Shown here in pieces: positions 57,153-64,000 of a stretch of 64,000 bases of DNA. Position 1 is the first letter of the stretch; every line of letters begins with the position of its first letter. The notes beneath the pieces were generated by a model that saw nothing but the letters and a program-made list of their open reading frames with translations, was not told the DNA's origin and made no database searches. The position numbers and the translations under genes are program-made. Source of the stretch: Vibrio pelagius (GTDB lineage Bacteria; Pseudomonadota; Gammaproteobacteria; Enterobacterales; Vibrionaceae); contig NZ_AP025504.1 of NCBI RefSeq assembly GCF_024347575.1, positions 1,178,001-1,242,000 on the forward strand. Reading direction: 5' to 3'.

Positions 57153-58196
57153 ATGCGTATCGAACAAGAACTTAAGTTAGGCTTTAAAGATGTACTGTTT
57201 CGCCCGAAGCGTTCAACACTAAAAAGTCGTTCTCAAGTAAATTTAACCCGCGAGTTTACATTCAAGCACAGCGGTCGTCAATGGGCTGGTACTCCTGTTA
57301 TTGCAGCAAATATGGATTCTGTTGCAAGTTTTGAAATGGCAGCGGCTCTTGCAGAGCACGAAGTAATGACAGCGGTACACAAGCACTACACAGTAGAGCA
57401 GTGGGCTGACTTCGTAAAATCAGCAGACAAGAAGACGCTAAACAATGTTTTCGTATCAACAGGGACTTCTGACGCTGATTTCGAGAAAACAAAAGAGATC
57501 ATGGCGCTATCTGAAGAGTTGATCTTTATCTGTGTTGATATCGCAAACGGCTACTCAGAGCACCTAGTAGAGTACGTGCAAAAGGTACGTGCTGAATTCC
57601 CGAACAAAGTTATCTCTGCAGGTAACGTTGTAACAGGTGACATGTGTGAAGAGCTAATCCTAGCGGGTGCTGACATCGTTAAAGTGGGTATTGGCCCAGG
57701 CTCAGTATGTACTACACGTGTTAAAACCGGTGTTGGTTACCCTCAACTTTCTGCAATCATCGAGTGTGGTGACGCAGCACACGGCCTAGGCGGTATGATC
57801 ATCGGTGACGGTGGCTGTTCATGTGCAGGTGATGTTGCAAAAGCATTCGGCGGCGGCGCAGACTTCGTAATGCTAGGCGGTATGCTAGCAGGCCACGAAG
57901 AGTCAGGCGGTGAAGTAGTAGAGCAAGACGGTAAAAAGTTCATGAAGTTCTACGGAATGTCTTCTCAGTCGGCTATGGACAAGCACTCAGGTGGTGTTGC
58001 TAAGTACCGCGCAGCTGAAGGTAAAACTGTTTTACTTCCGTTCCGTGGCTCTGTTCACGGCACTATCTCTGACATCCTTGGCGGTGTACGTTCAACGTGT
58101 ACCTACGTAGGCGCAGCAAAGCTTAAAGAGCTAACTAAGCGTACGACTTTCATCCGTGTACAAGAGCAAGAGAACAACGTATTCGGTAAAGAGTAA
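57153..58196 (+). CDS. guaC: GMP reductase
   Basis: 347 residues. IMPDH/GMPR fold: [20 protein letters not shown] at the start, the phosphate/catalytic loop [20 protein letters not shown] with the active cysteine, and [20 protein letters not shown]. No CBS domains, as in GMP reductase rather than IMP dehydrogenase. It converts GMP to IMP with NADPH in purine salvage. RBS AAGGA. A Tn7-like element is inserted 22 bp after the stop; the gene itself is intact. Confidence 0.95.
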   Translation: MRIEQELKLGFKDVLFRPKRSTLKSRSQVNLTREFTFKHSGRQWAGTPVIAANMDSVASFEMAAALAEHEVMTAVHKHYTVEQWADFVKSADKKTLNNVFVSTGTSDADFEKTKEIMALSEELIFICVDIANGYSEHLVEYVQKVRAEFPNKVISAGNVVTGDMCEELILAGADIVKVGIGPGSVCTTRVKTGVGYPQLSAIIECGDAAHGLGGMIIGDGGCSCAGDVAKAFGGGADFVMLGGMLAGHEESGGEVVEQDGKKFMKFYGMSSQSAMDKHSGGVAKYRAAEGKTVLLPFRGSVHGTISDILGGVRSTCTYVGAAKLKELTKRTTFIRVQEQENNVFGKE

Positions 58197-58217
58197 CGTT
58201 TAAAACGATTGTTTTAA

Positions 58218-58287
58218 TGTAAAAACAACTAAACGTTGAATTTACGAAACTATACGTTGAAATAGAAACAACCATACCTTGAAATAG
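58218..58287 (+). repeat. transposon end with three TnsB-binding-type repeats
   Basis: Terminal TGT then repeats starting at 58226, 58247 and 58269 (spacing 21-22 bp). Their shared pattern is near CAACYATACSTTGAAATAG: CAACTAAACGTTGAATTTAC, AAACTATACGTTGAAATAG, CAACCATACCTTGAAATAG. The eight-base terminus followed by a CAAC-type repeat has the layout of known I-F3 element ends as I recall them. Confidence 0.8.
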
Positions 58288-58321
58288 CTTATTTATTGTA
58301 CAACACTTAGGTAAGTTTACT

Positions 58322-58334
58322 ACAGGTATGGTTG
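58322..58334 (-). promoter_or_regulatory. inverted TnsB-type site at the tnsA ribosome-binding region
   Basis: ACAGGTATGGTTG is the reverse complement of CAACCATACCTGT, matching the first ten bases of repeat 3. It ends seven bases before the tnsA ATG at 58341 and includes the only purine-rich RBS candidate. Confidence 0.55.
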
Positions 58335-58340
58335 TTTGTT

Positions 58341-58961
58341 ATGAAAAAACGGATTCTTAGAAACTCGTCAGTTAAAAACATATCACGCTTTGTCAGCCTT
58401 AAAACTGACTCCATTCATACAGTCGAATCCGACTTAGAGTTTGATACCTGTTTTCACTTTGAATTTTCAGCAAAAATTTTGACTTTTGAAGCTCAACCCA
58501 TTGGCTTCGAGTATCATCTCGATGGTAAGCGACGTAAGTATACTCCCGACTTTTTAGTAACTTACAATGACACATATCAACCATTTTATGAGATTAAACC
58601 AAAGCGCATTGCAGAAACCGAAGAATTCAAAGAGACTTTTTCCGTGAAAAGAGAGCAAGCCCTTAGCATGGGCAATGATTTAAAAGTTCTGACTGAGGAT
58701 GATATTCAAATTTATCCGTTGCTCGATAACTTGAAGATCATTCACCGTTATGCTTGCGATGACCGTCTTAATTCGCTCCAGCACCAGATACTTAGCTTAT
58801 TAAGGAAATATGGAGAGCTACGAATAGAGCAAATTGTTAAATACTCTTCAGTTCACTCTTCTAGATCATTACCAGCTCTTTACGACCTGATTGCTAGACA
58901 ACTTTTGAAAATCGATATGCATCAGCCGATTGACTGGCAAACTCCGATTTGGAGCTCATAG
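58341..58961 (+). CDS. tnsA: Tn7-like transposition endonuclease TnsA
   Basis: 206 residues from ATG 58341; a TTG at 58332 in frame is less likely. Restriction-endonuclease-like active site: acidic residues in VESDLEFDTCF, Asp70 in RKYTPDFLV, and Glu84/Lys86 in FYEIKPKR. The C-terminal half is a helical domain that contacts TnsC. It cuts the 5' ends of the element so that, with TnsB, transposition is cut-and-paste rather than replicative. Base composition is more AT-rich than the preceding host genes. Confidence 0.92.
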   Translation: MKKRILRNSSVKNISRFVSLKTDSIHTVESDLEFDTCFHFEFSAKILTFEAQPIGFEYHLDGKRRKYTPDFLVTYNDTYQPFYEIKPKRIAETEEFKETFSVKREQALSMGNDLKVLTEDDIQIYPLLDNLKIIHRYACDDRLNSLQHQILSLLRKYGELRIEQIVKYSSVHSSRSLPALYDLIARQLLKIDMHQPIDWQTPIWSS

Positions 58962-58963
58962 AT

Positions 58964-60838
58964 ATGAGTGATGAAGACACTGAGCGATTTGGTGAGCTAT
59001 TTCCAAGTTCTCGTTCTGGCATTGCATCTAAGCCGAAGGAAACGTTATCGCTTCCTCTTTGGAAAGACATAGATCTAGTTTTCAAGGATGTTTTTGGTGT
59101 AAATGAAGAGCGTAGAGATGAAGCCGTACATAGGTACAACGTTCTAGAATTTCTTATTGAGCGGTATGGAAAAAATTTCTCTAAAAAAGAAATCGATGAC
59201 GCATTCCCATCTTTAAATGAAAAGTTCGGTTCAACTACGCCTTCGGCAAGCAGTATTTACCGATACTGGAGAACTTTTAAGAAATCAGATTTCCAGCTGT
59301 CATCACTTATACCTAAAGTGACAGCTGGCAACACGAGCAAAAACGTGCCGGAAGAACTTGAGCCATTAATTCAAGAAGCAATAAAAGATTATTTCTCAGC
59401 TGAAGAGCAAACAGCTGCTTCCGCATACCTCACACTTGAAACTGAAGTTTCTAGGTATAACGAAACTAATGATACTCAGCACAGTTTGTTTTCAATACAA
59501 TCGTTTAGGAACAGGCTGAGAAAGCACTCTGAGTACGAAAAAATTGTGCTTAGGAAGGGAAAAAGTGCGGCTGATGCGACCTTTAGGAAAGTGGGGCAAA
59601 GACCCGCAACAACACGAGCTCTGGAACGAGTAGAGGCAGATCATACCAGACTTGATCTATTTGTTATTGATGAGCGCTATGGTATACCGTTAGGTCGGCC
59701 TTGGCTTACACTTTTATACGACACTCATACAAAGAGCCTAACAGGCTTCTACCTAGGATTCGAGCCACCGAGCTACCTTTCAGTCTCATTAGCCCTTGAA
59801 AACTCTATTTTACCGAAAGATTACGTTAAAGAATTATATCCCTCGGTAGAAGGGGTTTGGCCTTGTTATGGTCTCCCAGAGCATTTAATAGTCGACAATG
59901 GTGCGGAGTTTAACAGTGTCGACTTTAAAATCGCGTGCAAAGAGCTGAAAATTAAGGTGAAGAAAAACCCAACTAAAAAGCCTTGGCTCAAGGGGTCGGT
60001 AGAGCGTTATTTCCGTACAATCAATAATCGGCTACTGTCTAGGATACCTGGAAAGAGTTTTACTAACATATTCGAAAGGAAAGACTACGACCCGCTTAAA
60101 AATGCCGTAATCGACGGTTTACTTCTACAAGAAATGATTCATATTTGGATAGTTGATGTATATCAAAATGGGAAAAATGGGCTTGAAAACAATATCCCGA
60201 ATCTGAGTTGGGTTGATGCTGTCAATTCTTCCATTCCCCCACGTCCTTTCAAAGGTTCCAGAGAGGAGTTGAAGTTTAACCTAGGGAAAAACCTTGAAGT
60301 AGCTCTCGATAAGAATGGGGTAAGGCTTGGTAAAACAGTACGCTACTCTAGTGCTCGTCTAGCAAGATATTTTGGAGAAGAAACTTGTAAAGACATGAAA
60401 AGCGTACGTGTGAGAATTAAGTATGATCCTAGCTGTCTTGGTAGGGTGTATGTACTGGATGAAAAACAAGAAGAGTTTTTTGCAGTTGAAGCCGTTGATG
60501 CAGACTATGCCTATTCGGTTTCAGAATGGTTACACAAAACCTGCTGTAACTACGCCAGGAGGCACATTAGGAAAAACTACAATCACAAAGATGTAGTTAA
60601 CGCGTGGCGAAAAATCCTCGATATTATCGATGAGGCCATTGAAAAAACTGGTCAAAAACAGCAGCGAAATTCATTAGGTACCATAACAACATCTAGGGTG
60701 CAGCGCGTGAAAGAGCACACTAAAAGAGCATCTTCCATAGCGAAAACACAACAGCAAGATAAAAGTATTAAGCCGGAACTTGATGATGAGTTCGATTGGG
60801 ATATTGAAGTCAATACTAAGGGTTGGTCAATAGAGTGA
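58964..60838 (+). CDS. tnsB: Tn7-like transposase TnsB
   Basis: 624 residues from ATG 58964, with GGAG ten bases upstream and two bases after the tnsA stop. N-terminal DNA-binding helices (about 1-210) precede the RNase H-like DDE core: Asp226 in RVEADHTRLDL, Asp311 in IVDNGAEF and Glu347 in GSVERYFRTI. A beta-barrel and a long C-terminal tail follow, ending in DDEFDWDIEVNTKGWS, an acidic end typical of contacts with TnsC. It binds the end repeats and joins the 3' ends to the target. Catalytic triad intact. Confidence 0.94.
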   Translation: MSDEDTERFGELFPSSRSGIASKPKETLSLPLWKDIDLVFKDVFGVNEERRDEAVHRYNVLEFLIERYGKNFSKKEIDDAFPSLNEKFGSTTPSASSIYRYWRTFKKSDFQLSSLIPKVTAGNTSKNVPEELEPLIQEAIKDYFSAEEQTAASAYLTLETEVSRYNETNDTQHSLFSIQSFRNRLRKHSEYEKIVLRKGKSAADATFRKVGQRPATTRALERVEADHTRLDLFVIDERYGIPLGRPWLTLLYDTHTKSLTGFYLGFEPPSYLSVSLALENSILPKDYVKELYPSVEGVWPCYGLPEHLIVDNGAEFNSVDFKIACKELKIKVKKNPTKKPWLKGSVERYFRTINNRLLSRIPGKSFTNIFERKDYDPLKNAVIDGLLLQEMIHIWIVDVYQNGKNGLENNIPNLSWVDAVNSSIPPRPFKGSREELKFNLGKNLEVALDKNGVRLGKTVRYSSARLARYFGEETCKDMKSVRVRIKYDPSCLGRVYVLDEKQEEFFAVEAVDADYAYSVSEWLHKTCCNYARRHIRKNYNHKDVVNAWRKILDIIDEAIEKTGQKQQRNSLGTITTSRVQRVKEHTKRASSIAKTQQQDKSIKPELDDEFDWDIEVNTKGWSIE

Positions 60839-60859
60839 ATTGTTATCGAGGTAATTGAC

Positions 60860-61840
60860 ATGGAATGTCAAAAAGTTGAAAAAACTGCTGATAAAGTCAA
60901 ACAAATCTTTATTCAAAACCCCCAAATTACCGACATCATTGGTGATATTTCAGATTGTCGAGAGTTCAGTGACGGTATCCATGAGCCAGACTGCATGATT
61001 GTTGTAGGGGATACGGGCGCCGGTAAGACAACAATAATTGATAAATACTTAGACAAACACCCTCGAACGGAGACAAACGACGGCTCTATCATACCTATTT
61101 TGTCTACATCACTTCCCCCAAACGCCACCCCAATAACAGCTTCTGAACAATTGTTATCTGATCTTGGAGACCCCCTAGCTTTCTCAAGAGGGAATGATCC
61201 GGTCAAAATAGCAAAAGAAATGAGTGATTTAATGAAATTGTGTGGAGTGGAGTTAATCATTATTGATGAATTTCAACACATGATTGACAGGAAAAATAGA
61301 CAAATCTTACATAGCGCTGCTGATTGGTTGAAAATGCTAATTGTTCGTTCGAAGATTCCAGTGGTGCTGTTTGGGATGCCTTACTCAGTGTTGATTTTGG
61401 AGGCAAATAACCAATTAGCAGGGCGCTTTGAGTTACAACATACACTAGAGCCTTTTCGATTGAACAATAAAGAGAATCGCACTCTTTATAAAACCTTTCT
61501 TACAATGCTTGATGAAGCACTTCCGTTTCATGAATCTTCAGCTCTTGCATCCCCTGAGATGATGAAACGTATATACGCCTTCTCTCAAGGCAATTTGCGA
61601 CGCATAAGAAAGCTAATTAATAGGTCAAGCCGCCTCGCATTACGAGATAACTCAAATAAGATTTTACTCGAGCATTTTGCCAACGCGGCTCCAAAAGTTA
61701 GTAAGGCTGCATGCGACAAACAAAACCCATTTCGGGTAAGCGTGAACGAGCTAAAGATTAAACAGCCGCCTAAAGACATCGGGTGGGAGAACTATCTCAA
61801 CCAGCAAGAAAAGGACATCTCCCCTAGAGAAATATTTTGA
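60860..61840 (+). CDS. tnsC: Tn7-like AAA+ regulator TnsC (short form)
   Basis: 326 residues, start ATG with GAGG eight bases upstream. Walker A GDTGAGKTT at 50-58, Walker B ELIIIDEFQH with Asp136/Glu137, sensor regions around VVLFGMP and the arginine-rich QGNLRRIRKLI. This is the compact TnsC of I-F3-type elements; it polymerises on DNA and couples target recognition (through TniQ) to TnsA/TnsB. The three genes form one operon with 2- and 21-bp gaps. Confidence 0.93.
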   Translation: MECQKVEKTADKVKQIFIQNPQITDIIGDISDCREFSDGIHEPDCMIVVGDTGAGKTTIIDKYLDKHPRTETNDGSIIPILSTSLPPNATPITASEQLLSDLGDPLAFSRGNDPVKIAKEMSDLMKLCGVELIIIDEFQHMIDRKNRQILHSAADWLKMLIVRSKIPVVLFGMPYSVLILEANNQLAGRFELQHTLEPFRLNNKENRTLYKTFLTMLDEALPFHESSALASPEMMKRIYAFSQGNLRRIRKLINRSSRLALRDNSNKILLEHFANAAPKVSKAACDKQNPFRVSVNELKIKQPPKDIGWENYLNQQEKDISPREIF

Positions 61841-61942
61841 AAGGCTTTGTTTCCTTACTGACCGCTATCGTCCGCGTTAGTGAAAAGCAAGTGGTTACGA
61901 GACTCAATTTAGTAGCAACACTGCCGTGTACTTCCAGTATGG

Positions 61943-63337
61943 CTACACCCCCCGAAACGCTTCAATGACTCTTTGATTGAATTTTGCCAGTTGTATACTT
62001 GACTCAAATGGGTCAGTGCTTTTGCCATGAGGTGCCTCTGAAGCAGACCAGTTTTCACTCCAGTTAAATGAAATCTCTGCTATCGATTCTGGAAGAAGCT
62101 GAGCATCTGAAGCTTTCGTTTTGCTTGATTCATCCGCGCGAGACGGTTGTGAGTCTGGACATTCGTAGTTTAGGTATAAGCAGGTACCTGGAATGTCAGT
62201 CTCGATCTCTTCTGCACATCTAATCATGTTAGACTCGGCAAAGGTGTATAACCAAGAGTCCTGATTAGGCGAGTCTGTTACTCGAAGGATACGCCCGAGT
62301 ACTTGTCGAAAATAGAGTTCTGTCTTGATTTTTGTTAAGTAACAGCAGACTTGTAACCTTGGAATGTCAGTTCCCTCGCTGACCATGCCAACACTAACAA
62401 TCCAATTCTTGGTATGACCTTCTTTGAACGCAGCTATCTTTGCGTGCGCATTTGTATCTTTGTAGCTAACCACTTCGACTGATTGTTCGTAGCTATGAGT
62501 TAGAATATCCGCTATTTTGTTCGCGTCTTCGATTGAAGATGCCACCACTAGTCCACCGGCCTGTAGGTTTTCTAACTGGATAGTATTGAGTCGACCCACC
62601 GCTTCGCCGATTAGGTAAAGAAGTGCTTGTTGATCTTTAAGTATTAGACCATATGCTACATCACCTTCATTTAACACTTCATTTATGGTGTTATATGAAC
62701 GTGAACCTGTGTTCTTGGTTACCTTTACTTCTTCACAATCGATCAGGGCTATTTTGGGTTTACGACAAACGTGATCTTCAACTGCTTGAGCTAGCGAATA
62801 CTGGTAATCACAAACGATTTTTCCTTCGGGGTCTGTGTAGGATGCTAACGTAATTGGTGTTTTATCAGAACGCCATGGCGTGCCAGTTAGTGCGAGAGTG
62901 AAAGTTGCAGCATGTTGCACGTCTCTTAATAACTGGTAACCCCATGAGTTACTGTTGAGCTCACTATCTCCGCCACAATGATGGATTTCATCAAATATAC
63001 AAAGCACTTTGTATTTTGATAAGGTATCCCAAAAGCGTTTAGGTACGAACTGTATTGCTTGGTAAGTCATAGAGCAGCCTTTTTCACCAAGCGCGCCATT
63101 GAATGAGCAATCCAATACTCTTGAAAACGTCGACTGTATTGCCCCTGCGACCGTCTTTGATGGTGAAAAACAGAGTACGAAGTCAATGTCCCGAGAATCG
63201 AGCATTTGTTTCGCTAACGTTGCAGCCATAATGGTTTTTCCCGCTCCAGGTGTAGCCTGAGCAAGAAAGTGTGCGTGGCCACTATTGTACTTGGATTTGG
63301 CTAATGCGATGCAGTCGGATTGCCATTTTCTTAACAC
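61943..63337 (-). CDS. superfamily II DEAH-type helicase (cargo gene)
   Basis: 464 residues, GTG start at 63337 overlapping the upstream stop. Motif I ATPGAGKTIMAATLAKQML, motif II DEIHHCGG, motif III ALTGTPWRSD, and motif VI QVLGRILRVTD define a type III restriction/RecG-like helicase core. After the helicase lobes there is only a short C-terminal region (about 390-464). No nuclease domain is seen. It is the first cargo gene next to tnsC and is convergent with it. A role in phage defence is suggested by cargo context, not shown. Confidence 0.83.
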   Translation of the reverse strand: MLRKWQSDCIALAKSKYNSGHAHFLAQATPGAGKTIMAATLAKQMLDSRDIDFVLCFSPSKTVAGAIQSTFSRVLDCSFNGALGEKGCSMTYQAIQFVPKRFWDTLSKYKVLCIFDEIHHCGGDSELNSNSWGYQLLRDVQHAATFTLALTGTPWRSDKTPITLASYTDPEGKIVCDYQYSLAQAVEDHVCRKPKIALIDCEEVKVTKNTGSRSYNTINEVLNEGDVAYGLILKDQQALLYLIGEAVGRLNTIQLENLQAGGLVVASSIEDANKIADILTHSYEQSVEVVSYKDTNAHAKIAAFKEGHTKNWIVSVGMVSEGTDIPRLQVCCYLTKIKTELYFRQVLGRILRVTDSPNQDSWLYTFAESNMIRCAEEIETDIPGTCLYLNYECPDSQPSRADESSKTKASDAQLLPESIAEISFNWSENWSASEAPHGKSTDPFESSIQLAKFNQRVIEAFRGV

Positions 63338-63879
63338 GATTTAACCTCTTGTTGCTTTAATAGTTCTATCGCGTTTGTCCAGACATTCAGTTTCGCCACC
63401 AGTGCTGCAGCCTTTTTGACGGCCTCAGTATGGGATGAGTGCAAAAGGTTGTGTAGATCTTTTGAGCGATTCATCAGTATCTTGTACTCATCAACTTCAG
63501 CTAGGGCGATAGTGAGATTTGATTCAATGTCTTTTTTCTCATCAATCAACCTAGGTTGGTCTGTAGAGTCCCCAAGTGGCTTAGTAACGTCAACTCGGTT
63601 CGCCATAACACGTTTATCTTTTAGAATGAAATGTGCTTCGGCAAACATATTCGTTTTCTTGTATGTTCTGTTTTGACGTTCACCTTGGCTTTTAAGCAGT
63701 CCTTTCTTTTCTAAACGTTCTAGCTGACGCGACACATACAATCTTGCAGTATCTTTATTACTAAAGTGTGTAGAAGCTTGGGGCATCAAGTTTCTGATCT
63801 GAGTTGCACGAAATTCCTCCATAGATGGCAATGAAATGATTTCATAGATTTCTCGATTAACTCGAATTTTTTGGGTCAT
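63331..63879 (-). CDS. winged-helix/coiled-coil protein coupled to the helicase
   Basis: 182 residues. The first 90 look like a winged-helix DNA-binding domain (FRATQIRNLMPQASTHF, then RQLERLEKKGLLKSQGERQN with a beta wing). From about 112 a long predicted coiled coil runs to the end (IALAEVDEYKILMNRSKDLH). Its stop codon TAA overlaps the helicase GTG start by seven bases, so the two proteins are translationally coupled and probably act together. Family not recognised. Confidence 0.75.
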   Translation of the reverse strand: MTQKIRVNREIYEIISLPSMEEFRATQIRNLMPQASTHFSNKDTARLYVSRQLERLEKKGLLKSQGERQNRTYKKTNMFAEAHFILKDKRVMANRVDVTKPLGDSTDQPRLIDEKKDIESNLTIALAEVDEYKILMNRSKDLHNLLHSSHTEAVKKAAALVAKLNVWTNAIELLKQQEVKSC

Positions 63880-63908
63880 AATATTCTGTTGTAATTAAAA
63901 ATGCGGAT

Positions 63909-63927
63909 TATAGTCCGTGGTACTATA
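63909..63927. promoter_or_regulatory. palindrome in the divergent cargo promoter region
   Basis: TATAGT-CCGTGGT-ACTATA, six-base arms with a seven-base gap. It lies between the winged-helix gene and the divergent ORF, where both promoters must be; a candidate operator of the winged-helix protein. Confidence 0.45.
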
Positions 63928-63971
63928 GGCATCAAGAGGCGATAGTTTTTCATTTTAAGAACAAATTAAAA

Positions 63972-64000
63972 ATGAAAGACTTAGCAAAGCGCTTTGGTGC
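63972..64000 (+). CDS. truncated ORF at window end
   Basis: ATG at 63972 reads MKDLAKRFG and runs off the window. There is no clear RBS (AAATTAAAA). Divergent from the winged-helix/helicase pair. Nothing can be said about its function. Confidence 0.4.

Larger units (their letters stand above)
58218..64000 (+). mobile_element. Tn7-like transposon, tnsA-proximal end (continues beyond the window), candidate type I-F3 CRISPR-associated transposon
   Basis: The element begins TGTAAAAA at 58218, followed by three phased TnsB-type repeats, then tnsA, tnsB and tnsC in order. TTTAA at 58213-58217 is the expected left copy of a 5-bp target duplication. Insertion just downstream of guaC is a known attachment site of I-F3 CRISPR-carrying Tn7-like elements. 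TnsA (206 aa) and TnsC (326 aa) are the short forms of that group, not the 273- and 555-aa forms of Tn7. tniQ, cas genes, CRISPR and the far end are not visible. Confidence 0.88.

Noticed and set aside
60913..61260. 115-codon frame antisense to tnsC
   Set aside because: No RBS; it is a shadow of the strongly supported TnsC frame.
58218..64000. CRISPR array or cas genes inside the visible part of the Tn7-like element
   Set aside because: I found no regularly spaced direct repeats of about 28 bp and no Cas motifs in 58218-64000; if present they must lie beyond the window.

Overview
The window is a chromosomal segment of a Vibrio-like marine gammaproteobacterium. The evidence is the gene set: an OmpU-like porin, an scs copper-tolerance cluster, RND and MATE pumps, two chemoreceptors, pepT, rnb, dbpA, deaD, a stand-alone ackA and guaC. 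A 177-bp intergenic repeat with ATACCAATC ends, of a kind common in vibrios, also supports this. A stand-alone ackA plus guaC fits the smaller Vibrio chromosome, but that is an inference from memory. I see no tRNA, rRNA or CRISPR array.

Layout. 1-4.3 kb: end of an MFS transporter, small proteins, a two-domain glutaredoxin, an EamA permease and a porin. 4.7-10 kb: a zinc deacylase, then a leftward scs-type thiol-redox operon (ScsA-like, ScsB, ScsD, ScsC). 10.5-17.8 kb: an MscS channel, an unusually long RecX-family protein, YdhF-type aldo/keto reductase, DbpA and a lipoprotein. 17.9-28.3 kb: a PPC-domain protein, a DEAD-box helicase whose stop codon abuts the repeat, an FAD dehydrogenase, ferredoxin, a TrmH-type methyltransferase, a Tas-like reductase, PepT, a DM13 protein, a second MscS and a dCMP-type deaminase. 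28.5-33.8 kb: an RND efflux pair and a MaoC-type hydratase. 33.9-35.8 kb: a complete-looking group IIC intron with its reverse transcriptase, sitting just past a bidirectional terminator. 35.8-44.3 kb: a PhoB-type PstS, an AraC regulator, RNase II, DeaD and AckA. 44.4-56.4 kb: an MFS transporter, an XRE-cupin/BenE divergent pair, two chemoreceptors, a LysR/MATE divergent pair, and a REC-CheC-like plus PAS gene pair. 57.2-58.2 kb: guaC.

The most notable part is the last 5.8 kb. A Tn7-like transposon end (TGT at 58218) lies 22 bp past the guaC stop codon. It is followed by three phased TnsB-type repeats and compact tnsA, tnsB and tnsC. The compact Tns proteins and the guaC attachment site match the Tn7-like elements that carry type I-F3 CRISPR-Cas (CRISPR-associated transposons). 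The targeting genes (tniQ, cas) and the other end are outside the window, so this remains a prediction. The first cargo is a translationally coupled winged-helix/coiled-coil protein and SF2 helicase pair, transcribed toward tnsC and possibly a defence module.

The core genes are mostly housekeeping: RNA metabolism, redox, efflux and chemotaxis. The accessory biology is concentrated in the Tn7-like element, the intron, the dispersed repeat and the regulatory leaders described under findings.
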